Shown here: positions 20,453-29,144 of the stretch, one piece after another | Layout: the number at the start of each line of letters is the position of its first letter | Position numbering within the stretch: position 1 is the stretch's first letter | Position numbers and translations under genes: made by a program | Notes under the pieces: generated by a model | The model's input: the letters and a program-made list of their open reading frames with translations, nothing else | The model's database searches: none | What the model was told of the DNA's origin: nothing | From: Actinomadura sp. HBU206391 | GTDB taxonomy: Bacteria; Actinomycetota; Actinomycetes; Streptosporangiales; Streptosporangiaceae | Reading direction: 5' to 3' | DNA length: 64,000 nt | Assembly: GCF_014323665.1 (NCBI RefSeq) | Contig: NZ_JABVEB010000001.1 | Coordinates: forward strand, 186,001-250,000

Positions 20453-20971
20453 GTGCAGGAGTCCCCCGACCGGCCGTCGCCGCTCGCCAGGATCGAGAAC
20501 GTCGCGCTCGCGGTGGCGCTGTGCGGCATCGCCGTGGTGGTCCTGCTGCAGATCGCCTCGCGCCTGTTGCTGGGCGACCCGCTGTCTTGGTCGACCGAGG
20601 GCGCGACCATGTGCCTCATCTGGTCGGCGTTCCTCGGCTTCGCCGTCGCGGCGCGCGAGCGCGGGCACGTCGCCCTTTCGGTGGTGGAGGACCGGCTGTC
20701 CGGCCGCGTCCTGTACGTGGTGCGGCTCGTGCAACTGGTCGTCTTCGCCTTCTTCCTCGGCGCCCTCACCTACGGCGGCGCCCAGATGGTGATCAGCGAG
20801 TTCGGCACGGTATCGGCCGCGGGCATCCCGCGGTGGGCGGTGTTCGCCGCAGTGCCGGTGGGCTCGGGCCTCGCACTGCTCCACGTGGCGGGGCAGGCCT
20901 TGACGCTGACCTCCGACCGGGCCGGCGAGCGCACCGGCCGTCTCATCGAGACCGTGGAGGGCACGCTGTGA
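20453..20971 (+). CDS. TRAP transporter small permease (DctQ family)
   Basis: 172 aa, four predicted membrane helices (LAVALCGIAVVVLLQIASRLLL, the WSTEGATMCLIWSAFLGFAVA region, VRLVQLVVFAFFLGALTYGG and AVFAAVPVGSGLALLHVAG). The conserved WSTEGA/ARERGHV motifs of DctQ are present. GTG at 20453 is preferred because GGAGG (20440-20444) sits 8 nt before it; GTG 20444 would overlap the dctP stop. The gene is translationally coupled to dctM by a 4-bp GTGA overlap. Confidence 0.9.
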   Translation: MQESPDRPSPLARIENVALAVALCGIAVVVLLQIASRLLLGDPLSWSTEGATMCLIWSAFLGFAVAARERGHVALSVVEDRLSGRVLYVVRLVQLVVFAFFLGALTYGGAQMVISEFGTVSAAGIPRWAVFAAVPVGSGLALLHVAGQALTLTSDRAGERTGRLIETVEGTL

Positions 20972-22239
20972 TCGTCATGCTGGTCGTACTGGCCGTGTTC
21001 GTTCTGGGTGGTGCGGCGATCGCCGCCGCCATGGGCGCGACCGGCCTGATCGACGCCCTCGTCGCCGGGCTGCCGGTCCAGAACGTCGCCCAGGCCATGT
21101 TCTCGGGCATGGAGTCGTTCACGCTCCTGGCCATCCCGCTGTTCATCCTGACCGGTGAGATCCTGCACCGTTCCGGCGCCGCGGACCGGCTGGTCGCGTT
21201 CGTCAACTCGTGCGTCGCGTGGCTGCCCGGCGGTCTGGGCGTCAGCGTCGTCGGCTCGACGATGGTGTTCTCGGGGCTCTCGGGTTCGGTCAACGCCGAC
21301 GCGGCGGCCATCGGCTCGACGATGCTGCCGCCGATGGAGAAGGCCGGCTACCGCAAGGAGTGGTCGTCGGCCATCGTGGCGGCCTCGTCGGGCACCGGCG
21401 TGCTCATCCCGCCGTCCATCACGATCATTGTGCTCGGGACGATCGCCAACCTGTCGGTGACCAAGCTGTTCCTCGCCGCGCTGCTCCCCGCGCTCGTCGT
21501 CGGGCTCAGCAAGGTGATCGTGATCCTCTTCTACGCGAAGTTCGTCGAGCCGCCGGTCGAAGGGGTGCGGCTGAGCGCGCGCGAGATCGGCCGTACGTTC
21601 GTCCAGGCCATTCCACCGCTCATCGCACCGCTGGTGATCCTCGGGGGCATCTTCAGCGGCGCCTTCACCGCCACGGAGGCGGCCGCGGTCGCGGTGCTCT
21701 ATTCCGCGCTGCTGGCGCTCGCCTACCGCACCGTCCCGGCGCGCGAGTGGGGCCGGATGCTGGTGCGGGTCGGCCGGACCAGTGGCGTGGTCCTCGCGCT
21801 GGTGGGGGTCGCGCAGATCCTCGCCTACATGCTCGCCTACGACCGGGTCGAGGTGGCGCTGGCGGAATGGGCCTCCGGGTTCACCGGCGACTACCTGCTG
21901 TTCGTCCTGGTGCTCATCGTGGTCTTCTGGATCATCGGTGCGCTGCTGGACGGGATGCCCGCCCTGATCGTGCTGGTGCCGCTGTTCCTGCCGCTGGCCC
22001 AAGAGGCGGGCATGAGCCCACTGCACTTCTCCGTGCTCGCCCTCGCGATCATCGGCATCTCGCTGGTCACCCCGCCGCTCGGCACCGCCTGTTTCATCGT
22101 CAGCGGCATCGCCGATGTGAGCATGGTCAAGCTCATCCGCCCGATGGCGCCGTTCATCGCCATCATGTTCATCACCATGATCCTGCTCGCGTACGTCCCG
22201 GGCTTCGCCGAGTGGATCCCCAGCATGTACGGCGAATGA
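20968..22239 (+). CDS. TRAP transporter large permease (DctM family)
   Basis: 423 aa, the usual size, with about twelve hydrophobic helices. Family motifs: AIPLFILTGEIL, VVGSTMVFSGLSGSVNADAAAIGSTMLPPM, SSGTGVLIPPSI and LVTPPLGTACFIVSGIADV. Forms the Na+-coupled transport channel with the DctQ-type subunit. GTG start at 20968 overlaps the preceding stop (GTGA). The LacI regulator follows after 55 nt. Confidence 0.93.
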   Translation: MIVMLVVLAVFVLGGAAIAAAMGATGLIDALVAGLPVQNVAQAMFSGMESFTLLAIPLFILTGEILHRSGAADRLVAFVNSCVAWLPGGLGVSVVGSTMVFSGLSGSVNADAAAIGSTMLPPMEKAGYRKEWSSAIVAASSGTGVLIPPSITIIVLGTIANLSVTKLFLAALLPALVVGLSKVIVILFYAKFVEPPVEGVRLSAREIGRTFVQAIPPLIAPLVILGGIFSGAFTATEAAAVAVLYSALLALAYRTVPAREWGRMLVRVGRTSGVVLALVGVAQILAYMLAYDRVEVALAEWASGFTGDYLLFVLVLIVVFWIIGALLDGMPALIVLVPLFLPLAQEAGMSPLHFSVLALAIIGISLVTPPLGTACFIVSGIADVSMVKLIRPMAPFIAIMFITMILLAYVPGFAEWIPSMYGE

Positions 22240-22294
22240 CGACCTTCCGTCCGCTACGGTCGGACAGGAGAGGGCAGGCGGGCGGAGGAGTCGG

Positions 22295-23326
22295 GTGCGC
22301 GGGCAGCGGCGAGACGGTGTCGAAGGCGGGCGGCCCACCATCCGCGACGTGGCAGGCCGGGCGAAGGTCTCGGTCGCCACGGTGTCGAGGGTGTTCGCCG
22401 GGTCGGCGGGCGTGTCGGCCGAGCTCACCCGGCGGGTGCTCGACACCGCCGCGCAGCTCGGCTACACCCCGCACGTGGTCGCGCGCAGCCTGGCCAGCGG
22501 CCGCAGCCACATCATCGGCATCCTCGTCCCGAACCTCGCCAACCCGCACTTCTACGCGCTCATCAAGCAGGTGCTGCACGACGCCGGGCGGGACGGCTTC
22601 CAGGTCCTCGTGGCCGACTCCGACGAGTCGCTGCCCGCCGAGCGCGAACTCGGCATCAGCCTGCTGCAGCGCGCCGACGGCTTGATCATGTGCGGCCCCC
22701 GCTGCACGCCCGGCGTGCTGCGGGAGCTCCTCGGCCAGGGCCGGCCGGTCGTCGTCGTGGACCGGAAGATCGACGATCCCGTCGTGTCGAGCGTGGTGAT
22801 GGACGCGCACGGCGCCATGCGCGCCCTGGTGCAGCATCTGGTCGATCTCGGCCACGAGCACGTGACCTACCTGCACGGCCCGGCCCGGTCGTGGCAGGAG
22901 CAGGAGCGCTGGCGGGCGCTGCGCGGCTTCCGCAGGCGCGGGCTACAGGTCAGCGAGGTGGCGACCGGCGCCACGGTCGAGGACGGGCACCGGGTGGCCG
23001 ACGAGGTGATCGGCACAGGCTGTACGGCGGTGGTGGCGCACAACGACCTCAGCGCCATCGGGCTGATGGCGGCACTGAACGAGCGAGGCGTACGGGTACC
23101 CGAGAACATGTCCGTCACCGGTTACGACGACATCCCGTTCGGGCGGTACATGTCGCCCTCGCTCACCACGGTGCGAACCTCTCAGGAGGAGGCCGCGTCG
23201 GCCGCATGGCTGGCGATGCGGGGCCTGCTGGAAGGGCACCGCGCAGGGTCGCGCACGGTGATCGCCTCCGAACCGGTGCTGCGCCGTTCCACCGCTGCTC
23301 CGAGGATCACCGCCGACCTCGGCTGA
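22295..23326 (+). CDS. LacI family transcriptional regulator of the catabolic cluster
   Basis: 343 aa. N-terminal HTH PTIRDVAGRAKVSVATVSRVFAGSAGVS with the hinge RSLASGRSHIIGILVPN, then a periplasmic-binding-protein-like ligand domain ending in VTGYDDIPFGRYMSPSLTTVRT. LacI proteins bind palindromes centred on CpG, and two identical GTAACCGGTTAC sites flank this transporter/regulator block (19359 and 23400), making them its probable operators. The inducer is presumably the transported acid or its CoA ester. GTG start with GGAGGAG 6-8 nt upstream. Confidence 0.92.
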   Translation: MRGQRRDGVEGGRPTIRDVAGRAKVSVATVSRVFAGSAGVSAELTRRVLDTAAQLGYTPHVVARSLASGRSHIIGILVPNLANPHFYALIKQVLHDAGRDGFQVLVADSDESLPAERELGISLLQRADGLIMCGPRCTPGVLRELLGQGRPVVVVDRKIDDPVVSSVVMDAHGAMRALVQHLVDLGHEHVTYLHGPARSWQEQERWRALRGFRRRGLQVSEVATGATVEDGHRVADEVIGTGCTAVVAHNDLSAIGLMAALNERGVRVPENMSVTGYDDIPFGRYMSPSLTTVRTSQEEAASAAWLAMRGLLEGHRAGSRTVIASEPVLRRSTAAPRITADLG

Positions 23327-23371
23327 TCCCCACGAGCGTCCCCGGCCGTACCGGAGGATCGCCTCCCGATG

Positions 23372-23412
23372 TTGACAGCGGGTGCGGCGGCGTAGTTATG
23401 TAACCGGTTACA
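23372..23412 (+). promoter_or_regulatory. promoter and LacI-type operator 2 upstream of the CoA-transferase operon
   Basis: Consensus -35 TTGACA (23372-23377). A -10 of about TTATGT (23396-23401) overlaps TGTAACCGGTTACA (23399-23412), a perfect 14-bp palindrome sharing the 12-bp core of operator 1. Overlap with the -10 indicates repression. Confidence 0.8.
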
Positions 23413-23428
23413 AGCGTTAGGAGCGAAG

Positions 23429-24952
23429 ATGGGATCTGGACCACGGTTCGTCTCCGCCGACGAGGCGGTGGCGGGCATTCCCGACGGCGCGACCGTCGCG
23501 CTGACCGGTTCCGGCGGAGGCGTTCTGGAGCCGGGCTCGCTGCTCGCGGCCGTCGAGCGCAGATTCCTCAGCACCGGCAGCCCGCACGGCACCACGCTCG
23601 TGCACGCGCTCGGCCTCGGCGACCGTGACCGGCTCGGAACGAACGCGTTCGCGCACGAGGGCATGGTCAAACGGGTGATCGGCGGCCACTGGACCTGGTC
23701 GCCACGGATGATGAAGCTCGCCGCCGAAGACCTGATCGAGGCGTACGCCCTGCCGTCCGGCGCCATCAGCCTGCTGCTGCGCGAGATCGGGGCACGGCGA
23801 CCCGGCCTGATCACGCGAACCGGGCTGCACACCTTCGTGGACCCGAGGAACGGCGGCGGCCGGGTCAATCGCGCGGCGCGCGAGGAGATCGTCGAACTCA
23901 CCGGCTTCGACGGCGACGAATACCTGCGCTACCGGCCGTTCCCGGTCGACGTCGCGCTCATCCGCGGCACCGAGGCCGACCGGCACGGCAACATCGGCTG
24001 CGCCGACGAGGCGGCACTGCTCGACGTCGGCGCGGTGGCGCAGGCCGCCAGGGCGTCGGGAGGCACGGTGCTGGCACAGGTCAAGCGGATCAGCGAGACG
24101 CCGCTCGATCCTCGTGACGTCGTCGTTCCCGGCGAACTCGTCGACGTGGTCACCGTGTGCCCGGACCAGTGGCAGACCTACGCCGCCGAGCACGATCCGG
24201 CGCTGTCGGGGCCCGCCGACGACACCTCTTTCCCGGTCGACCTGGCCGACCCGGTGCGCGCCGCGGTGGCCCGCCGCGCGGCCATGGAGGTGCCCGACCA
24301 GGCCGTGCTCAACGTCGGCTTCGGGATGTCCGCGCACGTCATCGACGTTCTCGCCGAGCAGGGCAGGCTGAAGGGCACCACGATCGCGATCGAGCAGGGC
24401 CTGTTCGACGGCGTCCCCGCGTCGGGCGACCTGTTCGGCATGTCGCGCGGCGCCTCCGCGCGGGTGCCGTCCACGACGCAGTTCGACCTGTTCGGCATGG
24501 GAATGCTCGACGTCTGCTGTCTCGGGCTGGCGCAGGTGGACGCGTGGGGCTCGGTCAACGTCTCGCAGTTCGGCGGCCGGGTGATCGGCCCCGGCGGGTT
24601 CATCGACATCTCGCAGTACGCGCGCAAGGCCGTCTTCTGCGGAACCTTCACCGCCAAGGGACTGCTGGTGGACGTCCACGACGGCGGGATCACGATCACC
24701 GCGGAGGGCGAGGTGCCGAAGTTCGTCGAGGCGGTGGAGCAGATCACCTACTCGGGGCAGTTCGCGCTGCGGGAGGGGCGTGAGGCGCTCTTCGTGACCG
24801 AGCGCGCGGTGTTCCGGCTCACGACCGAGGGCGTGGAGCTCACCGAGGTGGCCTGCGGCGTCGACATCGAGCGCGACATCCTCCCGCACATGGGGTTCAG
24901 GCCGCTGATCAGGAATCCGCGGCCGATGCCGGCGGAGGTGTTCCGGGCATGA
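23429..24952 (+). CDS. acyl-CoA:acetate / 3-oxoacid CoA-transferase (family I, fused subunits)
   Basis: 507 aa, both alpha and beta halves on one chain as in the YdiF-like group. The N-terminal half has GATVALTGSGGG and the HTFVDPRNGGGRVN block. The C-terminal half carries the catalytic glutamate region TTIAIEQGLFDGVP and QFDLFGMGMLDVC...GFIDISQ. Likely activates the imported carboxylic acid by moving CoA from acetyl-, succinyl- or another acyl-CoA, the first step of the encoded pathway. ATG 23429 with AGGAG 5 nt upstream; operator 2 immediately before it. First gene of a tightly spaced seven-gene run. Confidence 0.9.
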   Translation: MGSGPRFVSADEAVAGIPDGATVALTGSGGGVLEPGSLLAAVERRFLSTGSPHGTTLVHALGLGDRDRLGTNAFAHEGMVKRVIGGHWTWSPRMMKLAAEDLIEAYALPSGAISLLLREIGARRPGLITRTGLHTFVDPRNGGGRVNRAAREEIVELTGFDGDEYLRYRPFPVDVALIRGTEADRHGNIGCADEAALLDVGAVAQAARASGGTVLAQVKRISETPLDPRDVVVPGELVDVVTVCPDQWQTYAAEHDPALSGPADDTSFPVDLADPVRAAVARRAAMEVPDQAVLNVGFGMSAHVIDVLAEQGRLKGTTIAIEQGLFDGVPASGDLFGMSRGASARVPSTTQFDLFGMGMLDVCCLGLAQVDAWGSVNVSQFGGRVIGPGGFIDISQYARKAVFCGTFTAKGLLVDVHDGGITITAEGEVPKFVEAVEQITYSGQFALREGREALFVTERAVFRLTTEGVELTEVACGVDIERDILPHMGFRPLIRNPRPMPAEVFRA

Positions 24953-25016
24953 CGGCGCCGGCCCTGATCGGCGACCGCGACGAATCGGCGACCGACCGAC
25001 GAGGAAGGGACGAGGC

Positions 25017-26081
25017 ATGCGACAGGTGAGGGTCACCGGGCCGGGCCGGGTCGAAGTGGTGGAGGCGCCGGCGCCTGAGCCCGGCGAGGGCCGGGTGCTG
25101 CTCGAACTGCACTCGGCCGGGATCTGCGGCGGCGACCTGTCGCTGGTGCGGGGCACCAACGCCATCGCCCGCTACCCCACCGTCCCCGGCCATGAATGCG
25201 TCGCCCGGGTCGTCGTCGCCCCCGGCGGCAGCGGTCTGAGCGAAGGCGACCACGTGGTCGTGTACCCGACGGTGTCGTGCGGGCGGTGCCGGGCCTGCGC
25301 GGCCGGCCGCACCAACCAGTGCGCCGACATCGCGGTGATGGGCCTGTCCCTGCCCGACGGCTGCTTCGCCGACCGCTTCGTGGTCGACGCCGAACAGTGC
25401 GTGCCGCTGCCGGAGGATGTCGGGCCCGAGCACGGAGCCCTCATCGAGCCGGTCGCCGTCGGCTGCCATGTGGTCGCCCGCGGAGGCGTAAGGGACGGCG
25501 ACACCGCCCTGGTGATCGGATCGGGCACGATCGGCATGTCCACCGCGATGGTCGCCCGCGCCATGGGCGTCGGCCGCATCCTGTTCGCGGACCTGCATCC
25601 GAGCCGCGCGAGCGTGCTCGCCGAGCTCGGCTTCCACGATTTCACCGTCGCCTCGGGGGACGAGCTGGTGGCGTGGACCGAGGCTCAGGCCGGCCGTGTC
25701 GATCTGGTCTACGACACTGTCGCCCAGTCGGCGACCGCCGGGGTCGCGGCCGAGGTGCTCGCCGGCGGCGGCCGCTATATCGCGATCGGCGCGGCCAAGC
25801 CCGGCCATCGGCTGGAGCTGCCCTACGAGCGGTTCTACGCCCGCGAGCTGTCGATGATCGCCTGCCGGAACTACAGCCGTGCCGACTTCCGCGCCGCCGT
25901 GGAGCTGATCGCGGGCGGCCGGGTCGACCCGCGGCCGCTGCGCACCGGCGTGTACGGGCTGGCGGACGTCCAAGAGGCGTTCACCGCCCTCACCGAGCGT
26001 CCGGCGGACCACCTCAAGATCCTCATGACCCGGTCGGAGCTGGTCGGCTCCAGCGAACTGCTCGCCGGAGGCCCGCGATGA
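25017..26081 (+). CDS. zinc-binding medium-chain alcohol dehydrogenase
   Basis: 354 aa MDR enzyme. Catalytic zinc site Cys in GICGGDL with GHE; structural zinc lobe CGRCRACAAGRTNQC; nucleotide-binding VIGSGTIGM; later LRTGVYGLADVQEAF. Resembles threonine/sorbitol-dehydrogenase-type members and probably oxidises a secondary hydroxyl with NAD(P)+. ATG at 25017 after GAGGAAGGGA. Its stop overlaps the next start (ATGA), indicating coupled translation. Confidence 0.88.
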   Translation: MRQVRVTGPGRVEVVEAPAPEPGEGRVLLELHSAGICGGDLSLVRGTNAIARYPTVPGHECVARVVVAPGGSGLSEGDHVVVYPTVSCGRCRACAAGRTNQCADIAVMGLSLPDGCFADRFVVDAEQCVPLPEDVGPEHGALIEPVAVGCHVVARGGVRDGDTALVIGSGTIGMSTAMVARAMGVGRILFADLHPSRASVLAELGFHDFTVASGDELVAWTEAQAGRVDLVYDTVAQSATAGVAAEVLAGGGRYIAIGAAKPGHRLELPYERFYARELSMIACRNYSRADFRAAVELIAGGRVDPRPLRTGVYGLADVQEAFTALTERPADHLKILMTRSELVGSSELLAGGPR

Positions 26082-27121
26082 GCCGCCGGGTCGCGGTGCT
26101 CGGCGCCGGGCTCGCCGCAGGCCCGCACCTTGTCGCCCTCGAGCACGCCGGCTGCGAGGTCGTCACCGTGGCGACCCGTGATGAGCAGCGCGCGGCGCGG
26201 GTGCGCGGCCGGTTCCCCGGAGCACGCCGGTGCTGGCCGCCCGAGACCGCCCTGGCCGACGGCGTCGATCTGGCGCTCGTCCTCTCACCGCCCAGCACCC
26301 ATCTCGAACTCGTCCGGGCGGTGGCGGAACGCGGGATCGACGTGCTGGTGGAAAAGCCACTAGACGTCGACCTCGCCCGCGCCGACGAGCTGGTGCGCAC
26401 CGCCGAGCGAGCGGGCATCGGCCTGGCGGTCTGCTTCCAGCACCGGGCCAAGGCGGCCGGCCGGCGGCTGCGCGACCTGGTCGCCGGAGGCGGCCTCGGC
26501 ACTCTCACCGGCGGCAGCGTCAACGTCCAGTGGTGGCGGCCGCAGAGCTACTACGACGAGCCGGGCCGGGGCACCTACGCCCGCGACGGCGGCGGCGTGC
26601 TCATCACCCAGGCGGTGCACGTCCTCGACCTCTACCTCTGGAGCGTGGGCCCGCCGCGCCGGGTGATGGCGCACGCGACCACGTCCGACCTGCACCGGCT
26701 GGAGGCCGAGGACACGCTCGGCGCCCTGCTCGACCACGGCGACGGCGGGATCGCCACCCTGCATGCCACGACCGCCGCTCCCCCCGGCCGGGACGAGCAG
26801 ATCACGGTCTCCGGTGGCGCGGGCACCGCTGTGCTCACCGGCGGCGAGCTCGTCCTGTGCCGGGCGGACGGCTCCCCGGCCGAGACCTTGGCCACCGAGC
26901 CCGGGAGCGCGACCGCCGCCGACCCGTCGCTGATGCCGGCCGGCTGGCACCAGACCGTCCTCGACGACGCGCTGGACGCCTTCGCCACGGGCCGGGAACC
27001 GCTCGCCGGCGGACGGTCGGCGCTCTCGACCCAGCGAGTGATCGCAGCCCTCTACGCCTCGGCCGCCGCAGGCCGGTGGGTCGACGTCGACGACCGTGCG
27101 CTGCTCGGGGAGGTGCGATGA
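26078..27121 (+). CDS. Gfo/Idh/MocA family oxidoreductase
   Basis: 347 aa. N-terminal Rossmann fold (RRVAVLGAGLAAGPHL), the EKP motif in VLVEKPLDVD, and the GGGVLITQAVHVLDLYLW segment with the conserved His of the catalytic region. Members oxidise or reduce sugars, inositols and related cyclic alcohols, so its presence beside a zinc dehydrogenase hints that the substrate carries a polyol- or sugar-like part. Starts within the previous stop (ATGA) and ends in the next start (ATGA). Confidence 0.87.
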   Translation: MSRRVAVLGAGLAAGPHLVALEHAGCEVVTVATRDEQRAARVRGRFPGARRCWPPETALADGVDLALVLSPPSTHLELVRAVAERGIDVLVEKPLDVDLARADELVRTAERAGIGLAVCFQHRAKAAGRRLRDLVAGGGLGTLTGGSVNVQWWRPQSYYDEPGRGTYARDGGGVLITQAVHVLDLYLWSVGPPRRVMAHATTSDLHRLEAEDTLGALLDHGDGGIATLHATTAAPPGRDEQITVSGGAGTAVLTGGELVLCRADGSPAETLATEPGSATAADPSLMPAGWHQTVLDDALDAFATGREPLAGGRSALSTQRVIAALYASAAAGRWVDVDDRALLGEVR

Positions 27122-27882
27122 GAACCGTACGCGACGGGCACCTGCTGACCCTGACCCTCGGTCGGCCGGACAAGCTCAACGCGATGAACGCGCCGGAGTG
27201 GCGGGCCCTGCACGCGGCCGTCCGCAAGGCCGAGGACGATGAGGGCGTCCGCGTCATCGTGCTGCGCGCCGAGGGCCGGGCCTTCTGCGCGGGGAACGAC
27301 CTCACCGCGATGGCCGAGTGCCGCACTCGGGCGCAGGCCCGCGCGTACTTCCTCGACACGATGCTTCCCGCGTTCGCCGCTATGGCCACCAGCCCGTTGC
27401 CGATCATCGCCGAGGTGGGCGGCATGGCGATCGGTGGCGGGGTGGAACTGATCCAGTTCTGCGACCTGGCGGTGGCGGCGCGGTCGGCGACGTTCCGGCT
27501 GCCCGAGGTGCGCGTCGGGGTTTGGCCCACGGTCTTCGCCGGTGCGGCTCCCTCGCTCGGGCAGCGCCGGCTCGCCCAGGTGCTCGCGCTGACCACCGAG
27601 CCGCTCACCGCCGAGCAGGCCCGTGCCGCCGGGCTCGTCACCCACGTGGTGGACGACGCCGAGCTGGCCGAGGCCACCGCCGAGGTCGCGCGCGGTGTCG
27701 CCAACGGCGCCCGCGCCGCGGTCGGGCACACCAAGCGGTTCGCCAACCGGGAGCTGATCGAGCACGGGCTGCCGGCCGTACGGGCGGCGCTCGAGGTCAT
27801 GATCGAACAGACCATGTTCACGCCCGAGTACGAGCACGGCGTGGCGGGTTTCACCGGCCGGCGGGAGGCGGCCGATGGCTGA
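27118..27882 (+). CDS. enoyl-CoA hydratase/isomerase (crotonase) family protein
   Basis: 254 aa. The oxyanion-hole segments RAFCAGNDLTAM and GMAIGGGVELIQFCD are clear, with Glu in GGGVE and a second acid in PEVRVGVWP at the usual catalytic positions. Hydrates or isomerises an unsaturated acyl-CoA. Coupled to both neighbours: ATGA overlap upstream and an 8-bp overlap downstream. Confidence 0.9.
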   Translation: MRTVRDGHLLTLTLGRPDKLNAMNAPEWRALHAAVRKAEDDEGVRVIVLRAEGRAFCAGNDLTAMAECRTRAQARAYFLDTMLPAFAAMATSPLPIIAEVGGMAIGGGVELIQFCDLAVAARSATFRLPEVRVGVWPTVFAGAAPSLGQRRLAQVLALTTEPLTAEQARAAGLVTHVVDDAELAEATAEVARGVANGARAAVGHTKRFANRELIEHGLPAVRAALEVMIEQTMFTPEYEHGVAGFTGRREAADG

Positions 27883-28657
27883 TCCGGGTGCACGTGAGCA
27901 CGCGCCGCAGAGGGCCGTGGCGGGCCGGCCGGCGCGGTTCGACTTCACCGGCCGCACCGCCCTGGTGACCGGGGCGGCCGGCGGGATAGGCGGCGCCATC
28001 GCGGCCGGGCTGGCCGCTTCGGGCGCGACCGTGTGGTCGCTGGACCGCGACGACACGGTGCGGGCGGCGGCCGACCGGATCGGCGGCCACACCATCGTCG
28101 GCGACGTGCGCGACCCCGGCCTGCCCGAGGCCGCCCTGAGCCGGATCGGCGACGTCGACCTCCTCGTCCTCGCCGCCGGAGTGCAGGTGCGCACCACCGG
28201 GTCCGGCATCACCGAGGACGACTGGCAGCGGCTCGCCGACGTCAACCTCAGCGGTCCCTACCGGATGATCCGCGCGGCGGTGCCCCATCTGCGGCGGCGC
28301 GGCGGAGGATCGGTGCTGGCGGTCTCGTCCATGTCGGCCGACCGCGCGGTCGCCGGCATCGTGCCGTACGGGGCGACCAAGGCGGCGCTCTCCCATCTCA
28401 TCCGCGGCCTGGCCGTCGAGCTCGGCGAGCACCGCATCCGGCTGAACGGCATCGCGCCCGGCTACGTGCTGACCGCCATGACCGGGTCCCTGCTGGCCGA
28501 CGAGGAGCGGGCCGCCCGGATCCGCGAGCGCATCCCGCTCGGCCGGCCGGCCGACCCCGAGGAGATGGTCGGCCCGAGCCTGTTCCTGCTGTCCGACGCC
28601 GCCGCCTACGTGACGGGCCAGATCCTGGCCGTCGACGGCGGCTACGCCCTGTCATGA
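27875..28657 (+). CDS. short-chain dehydrogenase/reductase
   Basis: 260 aa classical SDR: TGAAGGIGGAIA cofactor motif, the LAAGVQ segment replacing NNAG, catalytic Ser-Tyr-Lys in VSSMSADRAVAGIVPYGATKAAL, and C-terminal PADPEEMVGPSLFLLSDAAAYVTGQILAVDGGYALS. Likely a 3-hydroxyacyl-CoA dehydrogenase step. The 3' end and the gap to the next gene contain three copies of the terminal GGYALS coding sequence, only the first of which is inside this gene. Confidence 0.9.
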   Translation: MADPGAREHAPQRAVAGRPARFDFTGRTALVTGAAGGIGGAIAAGLAASGATVWSLDRDDTVRAAADRIGGHTIVGDVRDPGLPEAALSRIGDVDLLVLAAGVQVRTTGSGITEDDWQRLADVNLSGPYRMIRAAVPHLRRRGGGSVLAVSSMSADRAVAGIVPYGATKAALSHLIRGLAVELGEHRIRLNGIAPGYVLTAMTGSLLADEERAARIRERIPLGRPADPEEMVGPSLFLLSDAAAYVTGQILAVDGGYALS

Positions 28658-28694
28658 ACGGCGGCTACGCCCTGAACCGCGGCTACGCCCTGTC
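28635..28694 (+). repeat. triplicated 3' end of the SDR gene
   Basis: ACGGCGGCTACGCCCTG occurs at 28635-28651 (inside the gene, encoding GGYAL) and again at 28658-28674, with a variant (ACCGCGG...) at 28676-28692. The two extra copies form a 14-codon open frame from ATG 28654 reading MNGGYALNRGYALS. Confidence 0.9.
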
Positions 28695-28709
28695 CTGAGG
28701 AGCCACATC

Positions 28710-29144
28710 GTGGGATTCACCGTGGGTGACGTCGTCACCTTCAGCAAGACCGTCTCGGAGAGCGACGTGTACCTGTTCGCCGGCGTGACCGGCGACCTCG
28801 CGCCCAACCACGTGGACGCGCGGTACATGGCCGGCACGCCGTACGGGCGCCGGATCGCACACGGCGTCCTGGTCCTCGGCTACACGTCGACCGCCTCGAC
28901 GCGGGCGCTGGAACGGGCCGCCGAGCACGCGGTGTCCTACGGCTACGACCGGGTGCGTTTCACCGCACCCGTCTACTTCGGCGACACCGTCACCGTCCGC
29001 TACACCACCGAGCGGATCGACGCCGACGAGCGCAAGGTCTACTCCTCGGTGCTGGTGGTCAACCAGGACGACGTGGTGTGCCTCGCCGCCACCCACGTGC
29101 TCAAGCTCATCGATGCGATCGCGGATGGAGAACCGACCAGATGA
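28710..29144 (+). CDS. MaoC-like (R)-enoyl-CoA hydratase
   Basis: 144 aa hot-dog-fold hydratase. The catalytic motif DLAPNHVDARYMAGTPYGRRIAHG carries the Asp/His pair of (R)-specific hydratases. GTG start 28710 with GAGGAG 7 nt before. Together with the crotonase, the cluster has hydratases of two folds, so two hydration steps or two stereochemistries are possible. Its stop overlaps the start of the acyl-CoA dehydrogenase. Confidence 0.88.
   Translation: MGFTVGDVVTFSKTVSESDVYLFAGVTGDLAPNHVDARYMAGTPYGRRIAHGVLVLGYTSTASTRALERAAEHAVSYGYDRVRFTAPVYFGDTVTVRYTTERIDADERKVYSSVLVVNQDDVVCLAATHVLKLIDAIADGEPTR

Noticed and set aside
20770-22446. 558-codon frame antisense to the TRAP large permease
   Set aside because: Composition extreme (His/Arg/Asp) with no domain; the permease frame is unmistakable.
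28033-28698. 221-codon frame overlapping the SDR gene
   Set aside because: Shadow frame; only its last 14 codons (28654-28698) are discussed, as a repeat-derived mini-ORF.
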